Of a stretch of DNA of 53,887 nt, positions 17,361 to 26,827 are shown in pieces. This stretch comes from Lachnospiraceae bacterium (lineage in GTDB: Bacteria; Bacillota; Clostridia; Lachnospirales; Lachnospiraceae), in the NCBI GenBank assembly GCA_022799755.1, contig JAAWOU010000015.1, positions 1 through 53,887 of the forward strand, written 5' to 3'. Made by a program: the position numbers and the translations under genes. The notes under the pieces are model-generated. The model did not search any database. It saw only the letters and a program-made list of their open reading frames with translations, and was not told where the DNA came from. Positions within the stretch are counted from its first letter, which is position 1. Each line of letters opens with the position of its first letter.

Positions 17361-18128
17361 TTATTTGAAAAAAGCATCGATGCCCTCCGCCATTCCCTCA
17401 ACCAGCTTGTCCTGATATGCTTTCGAGGTAATGGCATTTCGCTCTGCAGGGTCGGACAGAAATGCCGTCTCGATGAGACAGGCGGGCATGGAAGCGTTTC
17501 TGACTACGTACAATTCGTCAGTCTCCTGAACCCCTCTGTCCACAGCCCCTGTTCTCTGTACCGCGCCCTCATGTATCAGCTGCGCCAGCCGGCCGCTGTC
17601 CGCCAGGGTATCGCAGTACCAGGTCTCGATGCCGGAGACTCCGCTCTCCGTGCCGTCGTAGGCGTTCTGGTGGATGCTGACGAAAATATGGGCTCCCGCT
17701 TTCGCGGCCTCCGTCACCCGCTCCTCCAAGGAGGGAAGCGTCTCGTTGTCTTCCCGCAGCATGACGGTCTCGAAGCCAAGGGCCTGCAGCTTCTCCGAAA
17801 GCGCCCTGGCCAGCTCCAGATTCACATGGGCTTCCGACACGCCCTCCCGATAGCAGCCGTCGTCCTCTCCGCCGTGCCCGGGGTCAATGGCCACAATCCA
17901 CCCGTTCCTCTCCACCTTTGTGAACACGGGTTTCTCCCCGGACGTCCGGTCATCGACCGGCTCTGCTGCCCCACGGTCCCCGTCCTCCTGGGCAAAGACG
18001 CTGATGCATTTGGAGGCCAGCAGATAAAAGCCCTTGCCCATAACAGCCGCGGACAAAAAGAAAGCAGCAAGGAACGCCACTGTCCTCACCAACTTTCTTT
18101 TTTTGTAATTCCTGCTCTGTCTGCACAT
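17361..18128 (-). CDS. N-acetylmuramoyl-L-alanine amidase (Amidase_3, CwlD-like), membrane-anchored
   Basis: A 255-residue protein with one N-terminal membrane segment (about residues 15-34) and an Amidase_3 zinc domain from about residue 75 to the end. Zinc ligands are His in DPGHGG, Glu in SEAHVNLELA and His in VSIHQNA; the catalytic Glu is in CLIETAFLSDP. The enzyme cuts the lactyl amide between MurNAc and the stem peptide outside the membrane. Length and topology resemble CwlD, the spore-cortex amidase, but general wall remodelling is equally possible. The ATG at 18128 has GGAGGAG upstream. It is last in an operon with a two-component system, which suggests it belongs to that output. Confidence 0.92.
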   Translation of the reverse strand: MCRQSRNYKKRKLVRTVAFLAAFFLSAAVMGKGFYLLASKCISVFAQEDGDRGAAEPVDDRTSGEKPVFTKVERNGWIVAIDPGHGGEDDGCYREGVSEAHVNLELARALSEKLQALGFETVMLREDNETLPSLEERVTEAAKAGAHIFVSIHQNAYDGTESGVSGIETWYCDTLADSGRLAQLIHEGAVQRTGAVDRGVQETDELYVVRNASMPACLIETAFLSDPAERNAITSKAYQDKLVEGMAEGIDAFFK

Positions 18129-18243
18129 GCTCCGTCTCCTCCGCGCTTTCCCTGTCCAGCATACGAAAGAGCTCCATCATAATGACATCCTTTTTGTATC
18201 CGTTCTTTATCTTTTTTGTATCAGGATTGTAACATCGGCCGCC

Positions 18244-19092
18244 TTACCTGGATATTTTCAGGTACAATTCGTTGATTCCCTCGTAATACCCCACCGTGGC
18301 CACCACGTCCTCCTTATCCATTCCGGAAAAGGTATATTTCCTGAAATAGGGCGTATTCTCCGCCAGGGGATTCGTATTCTCGTACTTCTGCGGTTCGCCA
18401 AGTTCCATATACTCTGCCCATGCCGCTATGATGCCGTCCGCATCCACTATGTCCCAGGAATCGATTCCTGTCCGGGCATAGAACTCGTAGATCCTGCCCG
18501 TATCCGCATCCACATAGGCATCCAGCAGTCGGTTCTCTTTGTTGGCATTCTGTAAGCTGGTGTCCAGATTGATCTTCCAGACCAGCACATTGTTCTGGGG
18601 ATCCGGAACATCGATTGCGGAGTACAGCACGGCGCTGTAGGAGCTTTCCGACAGCTCCTGGATGCCCTCCGGCAGGATTCCCCTCTCTTTCAGTTCCCGT
18701 ATGCCCTGGTTGGCCAGCTCGATCCCCGCGCTCTCCTCCACATCCTGGCCGGAGGCATCTTTCTTGTTGGCAACGAACGCGTAAATGCCCGTGAGATTAT
18801 CATAGTCCAGTTTGTTCCGGGTCATGGCATTCTGCTCACTTTCCGGCAGGATCTGGTTGTTCAGGCATTTCGATAGAATGTATACTTTTTCGTTGCTGCC
18901 CAGAGAATAGCGGTAGCCCTCGGCCCCTGTCTGCGTCTCCTGCGCCTGAATCTGGTTCAGGATACCCTTATCCCGGTATTGCGCCAGCACCTCCGGTCCC
19001 CATACCGCCAGCCCTACAATGACTGCCGCCAGAGGAATCATCAGCAGGCTAAGCTTCTCCCAGTTCTTTCTCGTCATCTTCCCATTCCGCAT
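18244..19092 (-). CDS. Single-span membrane protein of unknown function, in two-component operon
   Basis: A protein of about 282 residues with a short basic N-terminus, one hydrophobic segment (about residues 15-36) and a large extracytoplasmic domain I do not recognise. The domain contains a Gln-rich region after the membrane and an alpha/beta pattern ending in VVATVGYYEGINELYLKIS. The frame can begin further upstream, but the ATG at 19092 (or 19077) is preferred: both overlap the end of the kinase gene by a short stretch, as in coupled genes. The position between a sensor kinase and an amidase suggests an accessory or signal-modulating protein. Function unknown. Confidence 0.75.
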   Translation of the reverse strand: MRNGKMTRKNWEKLSLLMIPLAAVIVGLAVWGPEVLAQYRDKGILNQIQAQETQTGAEGYRYSLGSNEKVYILSKCLNNQILPESEQNAMTRNKLDYDNLTGIYAFVANKKDASGQDVEESAGIELANQGIRELKERGILPEGIQELSESSYSAVLYSAIDVPDPQNNVLVWKINLDTSLQNANKENRLLDAYVDADTGRIYEFYARTGIDSWDIVDADGIIAAWAEYMELGEPQKYENTNPLAENTPYFRKYTFSGMDKEDVVATVGYYEGINELYLKISR

Positions 19093-20773
19093 CTCCATCC
19101 GCCTCTTCCCGTATCCTGTGGTCCTCTCCCCGCATCTGCTCTGCGCCGTCGGCTCCCGGAGCGGCCTGCGGCCTCTCTTTCTCTCCACGCTCCTGCTCTG
19201 CGCCGTCGGTTTCCGCCGCGGCCCGGGGCCTGCCGGCGTCCCGGGTTTCCGCGCTCTGCTGTCGCCTCCCGGTATGGCGCTCTTTCTCCCGCGGCGCCTT
19301 ATAGGCTATCTCATTTTGCAGAAGCGTCTCCTCTGCCGCTTTCTGCCTGTCAGCCCCGTCCGGTGCGCCTCTGGCTTTTCTGTCCGGAATCACGAAGCTG
19401 ATACAGGTGCCCTCTCCCACCTGGCTCTCTATCTCCAGCTCACTCTCATGAAGCCGCAGTATCTCCACACACAGGGCAAGCCCCAGTCCCGCCCCGTTCC
19501 TGCTGCGGGATCTGGACTTGTCCACCATGTAAAAAGCCTCGGTGACTTTCATCACCTCCTCTTTGGGAATGCCCACGCCGTAATCCTTTACCTGGAAAGC
19601 ATAGGCGTTCTCCATCCGCCTGCCCAGCACTTTCACCAGGCCTCCCTCGCTGGAAGCCTTGCAGGCATTGTCCACCAGGTTCAGCAGAACGGATTTCAGG
19701 AGATTCGCCTCCGCGTACACGGTCCCGCTGTCAAAGGCGAACCGAATCCTCTGCTCCTTATTGCCGGAAAACATATCCTTTAGATACTCGAACAGCAACT
19801 TGGCCGCCACCGGCTGGGGATCAATGGCCTCCCGCTTGGTGACAATGATGTCCAGCAGACGGAAAGACATATTCTCCAGGCGCTTTCCCTCTGTGTAAAT
19901 ATAGTTGGAGGACAGGAAATGTTTCTCCTCGTCCAGCTTTCTGGAGCGCAGCAGATCCGCGTAGCCGATGATAGAAGTCAACGGCGTCTTCAGCTCATGG
20001 GCAAACGCCGCGATGAACTCTTCTCTGGAGCGCACTGCCTCCTGCAGCTCTCCGATGGTCCCCTCCAGCACATTGGCCATGCTGTTGAAATCCATGGTCA
20101 GCTGTCCCAGTTCGTCATTGCCGATCTTTTTCGCCCGATAGCTGTAATCCCCCTGGGCCATCTGCTTGGTGGCGCCGGTCAGCAGACGGATGGGCTTGGT
20201 CAGCCAGGTACAGATTAAAAACATTACGATTGAGCTGGCCGCCAGCATGATCAGAGTCACCCGTCTGTAGACGGAAAAACCCAGCGTTCGCTCCTCAAAC
20301 ACCTCCGTCACATCCTCCAGAGTCTCCAGATACAGGCTCCTGTCCAGCGCATTGACCATGATTCCCGTATGGACATAGTAGTGCTCTTCCTGCCACACCA
20401 CCTGCCAGATTCTCGCATCCTCCGCAATCTGATCCAGGAGGCTGGTGTCCTGGGCGAATCCGATGCTCTGGTAGAGCACTTCCTTTTCCTCATTGGACAG
20501 TCTTAAGTACCTCTCCGTTCCCTGGCCGCTGCTCTCCAGCTTGGAGCCGATCTGCTCCACGGCCACATCCTGCAGCACATTGTATTTGGTGGGTATGTTC
20601 AGAGCCGCCGTCTCAAAGGCAAAGCGCAGAATGTTGCTGCCGTCCAGGGCCTGGGCCACCTCTCTCTCCATGGATTTCTGGAAGACGGAATTCACGAAGA
20701 GGTATCCGCTCAGGCCAAAGGCCACTGCCATAATGATGATCGTCCACAGCAAAATCTTGTATACAAACTTCAT
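19049..20773 (-). CDS. Membrane sensor histidine kinase (OmpR-partner type)
   Basis: A 574-residue kinase. Membrane spans at about residues 6-28 and 170-193 flank an extracytoplasmic sensor of about 140 residues; HAMP follows. The phospho-acceptor is His259 in FAHELKTPLTS. ATP-binding boxes are N (DNACKA, 368-373), G1 (DYGVGI) and G2 (GAGLGLAL). After the ATPase domain an unusual charged tail of about 105 residues, rich in Ala, Arg, Glu and Asp with a repeated ADGAEQ-type unit, extends to the C-terminus. The ATG at 20773 is 3 bases after the response-regulator stop and has a GGAG site. It phosphorylates the upstream-encoded regulator; the signal is unknown. Confidence 0.93.
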   Translation of the reverse strand: MKFVYKILLWTIIIMAVAFGLSGYLFVNSVFQKSMEREVAQALDGSNILRFAFETAALNIPTKYNVLQDVAVEQIGSKLESSGQGTERYLRLSNEEKEVLYQSIGFAQDTSLLDQIAEDARIWQVVWQEEHYYVHTGIMVNALDRSLYLETLEDVTEVFEERTLGFSVYRRVTLIMLAASSIVMFLICTWLTKPIRLLTGATKQMAQGDYSYRAKKIGNDELGQLTMDFNSMANVLEGTIGELQEAVRSREEFIAAFAHELKTPLTSIIGYADLLRSRKLDEEKHFLSSNYIYTEGKRLENMSFRLLDIIVTKREAIDPQPVAAKLLFEYLKDMFSGNKEQRIRFAFDSGTVYAEANLLKSVLLNLVDNACKASSEGGLVKVLGRRMENAYAFQVKDYGVGIPKEEVMKVTEAFYMVDKSRSRSRNGAGLGLALCVEILRLHESELEIESQVGEGTCISFVIPDRKARGAPDGADRQKAAEETLLQNEIAYKAPREKERHTGRRQQSAETRDAGRPRAAAETDGAEQERGEKERPQAAPGADGAEQMRGEDHRIREEADGDAEWEDDEKELGEA

Positions 20774-20775
20774 GC

Positions 20776-21429
20776 TCAGATCTCCAGCCGGTAGCCTACC
20801 TTGTACACTGCCACCAGATTCTCCTCCCAGCCCATCTTCCGGCGCAGCCTCTGGACATGGAGGTCCAGCGTCCGGCTGTCCGCCAGATATTCGTCCCCCC
20901 ACACCTTTTCATAGAGATTCTCCCGAAACAGGGCTATGTTCTTGTTGCTGATGAACAAAACCAGCAGCCCGTATTCCTTGTTGGTGAGGATCACGGGCTT
21001 TCCGGCCTTGGTCACCTTTCTGGCCTCGGTGTCCACCACCACATCCCCGGCCGTCAGCAGGGCTTCCGTCTTGTTGTAGCGCCGCAGCACCACCTCCACC
21101 CTGGCCATGAGCTCCACCACGTCAAAGGGCTTCACCAGATAGTCCTCCGCCCCCAGCTTCAGGCCCTTGACCCTGTCTCTGACCTCATGCTTTGCCGTAA
21201 TGAATATCACGGGAATCCGCAGAGGCCTGATGTACTCCATGATGTCATAGCCGTCCGCCCCGGGAAGCATAATGTCCAGCAGAATCAGGTCAAAGTTCTC
21301 CGCCTCAATCATGTCAATGGCTTCCAGCCCGTCCTGCACGGTCTTGCAGTGATATCCCGCCGCCGAAAGGTTAATGTCTATCAAATCACAGATAGATTTT
21401 TCATCGTCCACAATCAGTATATTGATCAT
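20776..21429 (-). CDS. OmpR/PhoB-family response regulator
   Basis: A 217-residue two-domain regulator. The receiver has acidic residues Asp8-Asp9, phospho-acceptor Asp52 in LLDIMLPG, Thr78 and Lys100 in LVKPFD. The C-terminal winged helix (about residues 122-217) carries the transactivation loop and recognition helix DSRTLDLHVQRLRRK, typical of PhoB-like DNA-binding domains. The start ATG overlaps the stop of the preceding FG-GAP gene in an ATGA, so translation is coupled. It probably regulates this operon and wall genes; target sites were not identified. Confidence 0.95.
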   Translation of the reverse strand: MINILIVDDEKSICDLIDINLSAAGYHCKTVQDGLEAIDMIEAENFDLILLDIMLPGADGYDIMEYIRPLRIPVIFITAKHEVRDRVKGLKLGAEDYLVKPFDVVELMARVEVVLRRYNKTEALLTAGDVVVDTEARKVTKAGKPVILTNKEYGLLVLFISNKNIALFRENLYEKVWGDEYLADSRTLDLHVQRLRRKMGWEENLVAVYKVGYRLEI

Positions 21430-22529
21430 TCCTCTTTTGGCCACCCCCAATATTCTCTGATAATCTCCACCAGCTCCTCCATGGTATCCTCGGAACCGCA
21501 CTGATAAATATCGTCGAAATTCTTCTCCGCCTCGAACCCGTCCGTACGCTGGTAATAAATATCGCACTTTGTATCGATTAAAAGCTCTGCATCCGGCCCG
21601 GCATAGCTGTACCTGGCCAGCACTACCACATCTTTCATCCCGTCGCCGTCCACGTCCAGGCAGACCATCCCTTTGAGCGCATATAGATTGTCGTAGTCCT
21701 CCATGGGCTGGAAGCTCCAGACAATATCCCCCTGGCCATTCACCAGATAGATCATGAACACATCATAATCCGCCATGCTGATAAAACCCGGCGCCACCAG
21801 AAGTCTGCCCTGTTTCTCAAAGTCTATCCGATAGCTGTGCTCCTGCACCACCTGGAAGCCATGGTCCGTGAGCTCTTTCAATGTGGTGGCGGTATAAAGG
21901 ATCTCCGTGGAATGCCCCTCGCCCACATAGGAGGCGATAAAATCCGCGCTCTTGTTCATGCTGAAGCGGTTTATCTTGTCGGAAATGCGCCAGTCCCGGT
22001 AGAAATCCCCGTCCCGCTGGAACAGCACGTCCCCCACCCTGTAGCTTTTGCCCGCATAGTCCCCGGTGTCGTTCTCACATGTGGTGATCAGCACGATGTC
22101 CGTCAGCCCGTCGTGGTCCAGCTCCTGAAAGGACACGGATTCCAGGCTTTTGGTGGGCTGTTCCAGCTGTCCCGGATATTTGTAATTGGTCTCCAGTTGA
22201 TTTGTCTTGAAAAGCACGTTCCCGGCGCTGTCCGCGATCAGGATCGCCAGCCTGTTGTACTCCCTGTGCATCAGGGGCACCAGCTCCACCTCGTCCTGGC
22301 CGAAAGTCTCCAGCACCACCGGAAAGCGCTGCTCCTCAATGATGTCATATCCCGCTTCCTGCGCGTCCTCCAGGGACTGTATGGACTCGAAAGCATCCTG
22401 GTAAGCCTGGTATTGCTGCACCAGAAGCGCAGTGGATTCGTTCTGGGCCTGCGCCCGCGCCGGATGCGCCATGCCCCCCATGCAGATCAAAAGGCATATG
22501 GCCGTAATCGCCGTTCCCCTTTTCCCCAT
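21426..22529 (-). CDS. Secreted FG-GAP/VCBS-like repeat protein, first gene of two-component operon
   Basis: A 367-residue exported protein with an N-terminal signal peptide (hydrophobic core about residues 8-20, likely cleavage after ARA, about residue 26). It has two clear Asp-rich calcium-loop motifs of the FG-GAP/VCBS kind, LDHDGLTDIVL and LDVDGDGMKDVVVL, suggesting an incomplete beta-propeller. No lipobox or cell-wall anchor is seen. It is translationally coupled to the response regulator and has its own sigma-A promoter. A role as ligand-binding partner of the sensor kinase is inferred from gene order; no enzyme activity can be assigned. Confidence 0.8.
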   Translation of the reverse strand: MGKRGTAITAICLLICMGGMAHPARAQAQNESTALLVQQYQAYQDAFESIQSLEDAQEAGYDIIEEQRFPVVLETFGQDEVELVPLMHREYNRLAILIADSAGNVLFKTNQLETNYKYPGQLEQPTKSLESVSFQELDHDGLTDIVLITTCENDTGDYAGKSYRVGDVLFQRDGDFYRDWRISDKINRFSMNKSADFIASYVGEGHSTEILYTATTLKELTDHGFQVVQEHSYRIDFEKQGRLLVAPGFISMADYDVFMIYLVNGQGDIVWSFQPMEDYDNLYALKGMVCLDVDGDGMKDVVVLARYSYAGPDAELLIDTKCDIYYQRTDGFEAEKNFDDIYQCGSEDTMEELVEIIREYWGWPKEE

Positions 22530-22666
22530 TGACAGTTCCTCCGTTCATTTGTCATGGAAAACGAATTTCTTCCGAATACGGTTCTATCATAATCCATCAT
22601 TGCATCATTTTTGCTACAAACCGCTGCCCGGGCCGCATCATTTCCTCTCCCCTCCGCCTCCCCTCA

Positions 22667-22695
22667 ATTATAACCGCACCGTCCGCTGTTTGCAA
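22667..22695 (-). promoter_or_regulatory. Promoter of the FG-GAP/two-component/amidase operon
   Basis: On the minus strand TTGCAA (22690-22695), 17-base spacer, TATAAT (22667-22672). It lies about 140 bases upstream of the first gene, leaving a long untranslated leader in which I see no obvious riboswitch fold. Confidence 0.7.
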
Positions 22696-22720
22696 TCGCT
22701 ATTCTCGACAACCCAGAGTC

Positions 22721-22749
22721 TTTACACCCCGCCTGGAATCTGCTATGAT
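22721..22749 (+). promoter_or_regulatory. Promoter of the MATE transporter
   Basis: TTTACA (22721-22726), 17-base spacer, TATGAT (22744-22749), about 78 bases before the MATE start and back to back with the operon promoter on the other strand. Confidence 0.7.
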
Positions 22750-22826
22750 AAAAGGGTCCTGGAAGCAATCCTGCATGCGGCGGGAGCGCACCTGACAGAG
22801 AATAATGATGCAAAAGAGTGAGTTAT

Positions 22827-24167
22827 ATGAAAAAAGATCTGACACAAGGAAACGTGACTTCAAATCTTCTGCTGTTCGCAGGCCCCATGATCCTGGGGAA
22901 TCTGCTGCAGCAGTTTTATAATATCGCGGACACTTTGGTGGTAGGCCGCGTCCTGGGGCCGGATGCCCTGGCCGCGGTGGGAAGCGCTTACACTTTGATG
23001 ACATTTCTGACTTCCATCCTCATCGGCATGGCAATGGGCAGCGGCGCTCTGTTCTCCTATTACTTCGGCCGAAAGGAGGAGGCGCGCATGAAGAGCTGCA
23101 TGCGGCTCTCTTTCCTGCTCATCGGCGGTGTCACCGTGGCCCTGAATCTCCTGGTCATGGCCTTTTGCCGCCCGATCCTGCGGCTCCTGCAAACCCCGCC
23201 GCAGCTCATGGAGATGATGCACTCCTATGTGTGGATCATCTTCACGGGCCTTGTCTTCGTCTTCTTGTATAACTATTTCGCCTATCTGCTGCGGGCCGTG
23301 GGCAATTCCGTGGTGCCCCTGTATTTCCTGGGCAGCACCGCACTGCTGAACATCATCCTGGATCTGGTCTTCGTCATTGTCTTCCGCTGGGGGATAGCCG
23401 GGGCTGCTGCCGCCACGGTGATGGCCCAGGCCGTATCCGGCATAGGTCTCATGGCCTACACCTGGATAAAGGAGCCCAAGCTGCGTTTCCACAGGCGGGA
23501 GAGGAGCGGGGAAAAGGCTTCCCTGGCGGAGATTCTGCGGTTTGCTTTCTCCTCCTCCGTCCAACAGTCCGTCATGAACTTCGGTATCCTGATGATCCAG
23601 GGCTTGGTGAACAGCTTCGGCCCCGTGGTGATGGCAGCTTTTGCGGCGGCCGTGAAGATCGATTCTTTCGCCTATATGCCCGCCCAGGAATTCGGCAACG
23701 CGTTCTCCCTGTTCATCTCCCAGAACCACGGCGCGGGCCGGGAGGACCGGGTAAAGCTGGGCATGAAGAGCGCGCTGAAAGTCTCCATGGCTTTCTGCCT
23801 GGCGGTTTCCCTGCTGATCTTCCTGTTCGCCCCCTATCTGATGATGCTGTTCGTCAGCCCCGGGGAGACGGAGATCATCGCCGTGGGCGTGGGTTATCTT
23901 CAGATAGAGGGAGCTTTCTACTGCGGCATCGGCATATTGTTCCTGCTCTACGGCTATTACCGGGGCATCAACCGGCCTGAAATGTCTCTGGTGCTCACGG
24001 TCATCTCCCTGGGAACCCGGGTGCTGCTGGCCTATCTGCTGGCACCCCTGCCGGGAATCGGCGTGTACGGTATCTGGAGCGCCATCCCCATTGGCTGGAT
24101 TCTGGCGGATGCAGCCGGGCTGGCGTACATGAGGAAGCCGGCGGATAGCCGCGGGAAAAGCATATAG
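22827..24167 (+). CDS. MATE-family multidrug/sodium efflux transporter
   Basis: A 446-residue protein with twelve predicted membrane spans in two homologous halves (about residues 10-215 and 235-440). The first half has the family-typical start QGNVTSNLLLFAGPMILGNLLQQFYNIADTLVVG-type sequence; the second has the corresponding SVQQSVMNFGILMIQGLVNSFGP-type region. MATE proteins export cationic drugs or metabolites using sodium or proton gradients. The ATG at 22827 is preferred over a GTG at 22818; the ribosome site is weak (AGAGTGAG). It is a single-gene unit ending in a terminator. Substrate unknown. Confidence 0.92.
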   Translation: MKKDLTQGNVTSNLLLFAGPMILGNLLQQFYNIADTLVVGRVLGPDALAAVGSAYTLMTFLTSILIGMAMGSGALFSYYFGRKEEARMKSCMRLSFLLIGGVTVALNLLVMAFCRPILRLLQTPPQLMEMMHSYVWIIFTGLVFVFLYNYFAYLLRAVGNSVVPLYFLGSTALLNIILDLVFVIVFRWGIAGAAAATVMAQAVSGIGLMAYTWIKEPKLRFHRRERSGEKASLAEILRFAFSSSVQQSVMNFGILMIQGLVNSFGPVVMAAFAAAVKIDSFAYMPAQEFGNAFSLFISQNHGAGREDRVKLGMKSALKVSMAFCLAVSLLIFLFAPYLMMLFVSPGETEIIAVGVGYLQIEGAFYCGIGILFLLYGYYRGINRPEMSLVLTVISLGTRVLLAYLLAPLPGIGVYGIWSAIPIGWILADAAGLAYMRKPADSRGKSI

Positions 24168-24197
24168 ACGCCCTGCCGGAAATCAGATGCGCGGCAA

Positions 24198-24228
24198 AAA
24201 GGACAGCCATGGGGTGACTGTCCTTTTC
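24198..24228. terminator. Bidirectional terminator between MATE gene and ftsH
   Basis: A 10-bp perfect inverted repeat AAAAGGACAG / CTGTCCTTTT with an 11-base loop, flanked by A-rich and T-rich runs so that it can work on both strands. It serves the MATE gene and possibly the ftsH transcript coming from the other side. The sequence from 24229 to 24383 holds no gene that I can see. Confidence 0.8.
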
Positions 24229-24383
24229 TAGAGAAGGTATTTCTTATGGGGTATAGCAAAAAACTATATAATGTATTGGGGGTTACGCATACTATAATAC
24301 CATTTGCCTCCCCTTTTGCCAACACCAAAAACCAACAAACTTGACAATGAATGCATTATTTTTTTATGCAATTTGTATAAGTC

Positions 24384-26213
24384 CTATGCTTCCGTCGCTG
24401 CTTTGGCCTCTGTAAACAGCGCCTCGAACTCTTCTCTTCCGATTCTTTCCTTTTCCAGCAGCAGTTCGGCACAGCTGTGGAGCACAAACTGCCTGGAAAG
24501 GATAATCTCCTTTGCCTTTGCGTAGCAGTCGTCGATGATGGCTTTCACTTCCCTGTCGATTTCGCCGGAGACAGCCTCACTGTGTGATTTTGTGTGGGCC
24601 AAATCCCGGCCGATGAAGACTTCATCGTCATCTTCATCGTAGCAGATGACGCCGATATTATCCGACATGCCGAACTTCGTCACCATGCTCCGGGCCATCT
24701 TGGTGGCTTTCTTGATATCGTTGGAAGCCCCTGTGGTGATATCCTGGAAAATGATCTCCTCCGCGATGCGGCCTCCCAGACAGACCATAATATACTGCAA
24801 CATCTGTCCCTTGGTCCGGGACATCTCATCCCGCTCCGGCAGGGGCATGGTATAGCCTGCGGCGCCCTCCCCGGTGGGAATGATGGACACTGTGTACACC
24901 GGTCCTACGTCCGGAAGCACATGGAACAGAATGGCGTGCCCCGCCTCGTGGTATGCCGTGTTCCTCTTTTCCTTGTCGGACACGATACGGCTCTTCTTCT
25001 CCGTGCCGATGCTTACTTTCACAAAGGCTTTCTTCAGATCCTCCTCCGCCACAAAGCCCTTGCCTGCTTTCGCCGCATTGATGGCCGCCTCGTTCAGCAG
25101 ATTCTCCAGATCCGCCCCTGTGAAGCCCGCCGTAGTCCGGGCTACCCGCTTCAAGTCCACATCCTCGGCCAAAGGCTTATTTCTGGCATGGACTTTCAGA
25201 ATATCCTCCCTGCCGCTGACATCCGGCCTGCCCACGGCTACTTTTCTGTCAAACCGCCCGGGGCGCAGAATAGCCGGATCCAGAATGTCCACCCGGTTGG
25301 TGGCCGCCATGACGATAATCCCCTCGTTGACGCCGAATCCGTCCATCTCCACCAGCAGCTGGTTCAGCGTCTGCTCCCTCTCGTCGTGTCCGCCGCCCAT
25401 GCCGGTACCCCTTCTCCTGGCCACGGCGTCGATTTCGTCGATGAACACAATGCAGGGCGCGTTCTTCTTGGCCTCCTCGAACAGATCTCTGACCCTGGAC
25501 GCGCCCACGCCCACGAACATCTCCACGAAATCGGAGCCCGAGATGCTGAAGAACGGCACGCCCGCCTCTCCGGCCACCGCCTTTGCCAGCAGCGTCTTGC
25601 CGGTTCCGGGAGGTCCCTCCAGAAGCACGCCCTTGGGAATCCTGGCGCCCACCTTGATATATTTTCCGGGATCCCGCAGGAAATCCACGATTTCCTCCAG
25701 TTCCTCTTTCTCCTCCTGCAGGCCCGCCACCTGCTCAAACGTAATGCTCTTGTCACCCATGGACAATTTGGCCCGGCTCTTGCCGAAATTCATCATTTTG
25801 CCGTTGCCGCCCGCCGCATTCTGGGCATTGATCATCATGAACAGAAAGATTCCCACCGCCAGCACGATGAGCATAGGCACCAAAGTGGTCAGAACCCACC
25901 CCTCCCTGGGCACGTCCTTTACCACCGGGTCGAAGCCGTGGCTGCGCGCCAGTTCCTCCGCCTCCCTGATGTCCGTCACATACAGCTTCCGGTCCCCGCC
26001 GGTCCGCAGCTTTACGTCCAGATACCCCGTGGGCACCTCGCTGTTCGGTCTTACCACCACTTCCCGGACCTTGTCCGCCTCCATGTCGGCAACGAACTCC
26101 TCCTTGGTGTACTCCTCCTCCGCCCCGTTCAGCGATGTCAGCAGTGCCACTCCCATGAGAAGCAGGAGAATAAATACAAAATATGAATGAAATCCTCGAT
26201 TGAACTGCCTCAA
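24384..26213 (-). CDS. ftsH: ATP-dependent zinc metalloprotease FtsH
   Basis: A 609-residue membrane AAA+ protease. Membrane spans at about residues 10-28 and 108-128 flank an extracytoplasmic domain. The AAA+ module has Walker A GPPGTGKT (200-207), Walker B VFIDE (256-260) and the second region of homology ending in LRPGRFDR. The zinc site is HEAGH (422-426). A short charged helical tail ends the protein. FtsH degrades misfolded membrane proteins and short-lived regulators. It is last in the spoIIE-tilS-hpt-ftsH series, 92 bases after hpt, the same order as in Bacillus. Confidence 0.98.
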   Translation of the reverse strand: MRQFNRGFHSYFVFILLLLMGVALLTSLNGAEEEYTKEEFVADMEADKVREVVVRPNSEVPTGYLDVKLRTGGDRKLYVTDIREAEELARSHGFDPVVKDVPREGWVLTTLVPMLIVLAVGIFLFMMINAQNAAGGNGKMMNFGKSRAKLSMGDKSITFEQVAGLQEEKEELEEIVDFLRDPGKYIKVGARIPKGVLLEGPPGTGKTLLAKAVAGEAGVPFFSISGSDFVEMFVGVGASRVRDLFEEAKKNAPCIVFIDEIDAVARRRGTGMGGGHDEREQTLNQLLVEMDGFGVNEGIIVMAATNRVDILDPAILRPGRFDRKVAVGRPDVSGREDILKVHARNKPLAEDVDLKRVARTTAGFTGADLENLLNEAAINAAKAGKGFVAEEDLKKAFVKVSIGTEKKSRIVSDKEKRNTAYHEAGHAILFHVLPDVGPVYTVSIIPTGEGAAGYTMPLPERDEMSRTKGQMLQYIMVCLGGRIAEEIIFQDITTGASNDIKKATKMARSMVTKFGMSDNIGVICYDEDDDEVFIGRDLAHTKSHSEAVSGEIDREVKAIIDDCYAKAKEIILSRQFVLHSCAELLLEKERIGREEFEALFTEAKAATEA

Positions 26214-26305
26214 CTTAAAAGCCTCCTATTTGTCCCGCACTTCCCTGTCTGCCCGGCCGTCTTGGCGTTTACAAGCCCCCTCGGCCAAAGCGCAAAACCG
26301 CCCGC

Positions 26306-26827
26306 CTACAATTCCACGACACCGATATAGGGCAGGTTACGGTATCTCTGATCGTAATCCAAGCCATACCCCACCACGAACTCATCCGGAATCTGAAAGC
26401 CCGTATAGTCCACGTCCACATCCACCACGCGCCTCTCGGGCTTATCCAACAGCGTGCACAGCCGCAGAGATTTCGGTCCTCTGCTCCAGAGCATCTTAAG
26501 CAGATAGCTCAGGGTTCTGCCGCTGTCCACAATGTCCTCCACCACCAGCACGTCCTTGTCCTTGATGGAATCGTCCAAATCCTTTACGATTTTCACCACA
26601 CCCTTGGATTCCGTTCCGCTGCCATAGCTGGATACCGCCATAAAGTCCAATGACACCGGCACTGTAATACGCTTTGCAAGCTCACACATAAAGAAGCTTC
26701 CGCCTTTCAATACGCAGATCAAATGTACCTGTTTTCCCTCGTAATCTCTGCTGATCTGATCCCCGATGGCCTGAATCCTCGCATCCACTTCCTCTTCCGT
26801 CAAAAGTACCTTAATGTGCTCCGACAT
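26306..26827 (-). CDS. hpt: Hypoxanthine phosphoribosyltransferase
   Basis: A 173-residue purine salvage enzyme converting hypoxanthine or guanine with PRPP to IMP or GMP. The PRPP-binding motif VVEDIVDSGRTL is at residues 95-106, and the flexible-loop region SYGSGTES at about 67-74. The C-terminal DEFVVGYGLDY matches bacterial Hpt. Its start overlaps the 3' end of tilS by 17 bases. The tilS-hpt-ftsH order is conserved in Firmicutes. Confidence 0.97.
   Translation of the reverse strand: MSEHIKVLLTEEEVDARIQAIGDQISRDYEGKQVHLICVLKGGSFFMCELAKRITVPVSLDFMAVSSYGSGTESKGVVKIVKDLDDSIKDKDVLVVEDIVDSGRTLSYLLKMLWSRGPKSLRLCTLLDKPERRVVDVDVDYTGFQIPDEFVVGYGLDYDQRYRNLPYIGVVEL

Noticed and set aside
17950..18180. 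Minus-strand frame starting MMELFRMLDRESAEETEH upstream of and overlapping the amidase
   Set aside because: It shares most of its length with the amidase in another frame and its later part is amidase antisense-frame sequence; a short leader is possible but unsupported.
24874..26190. Long plus-strand open frame (438 codons) opposite ftsH
   Set aside because: It is the reverse-complement shadow of the ftsH gene, whose motifs are unambiguous; it has no ribosome site and a Ser/Pro-rich composition typical of antisense frames.
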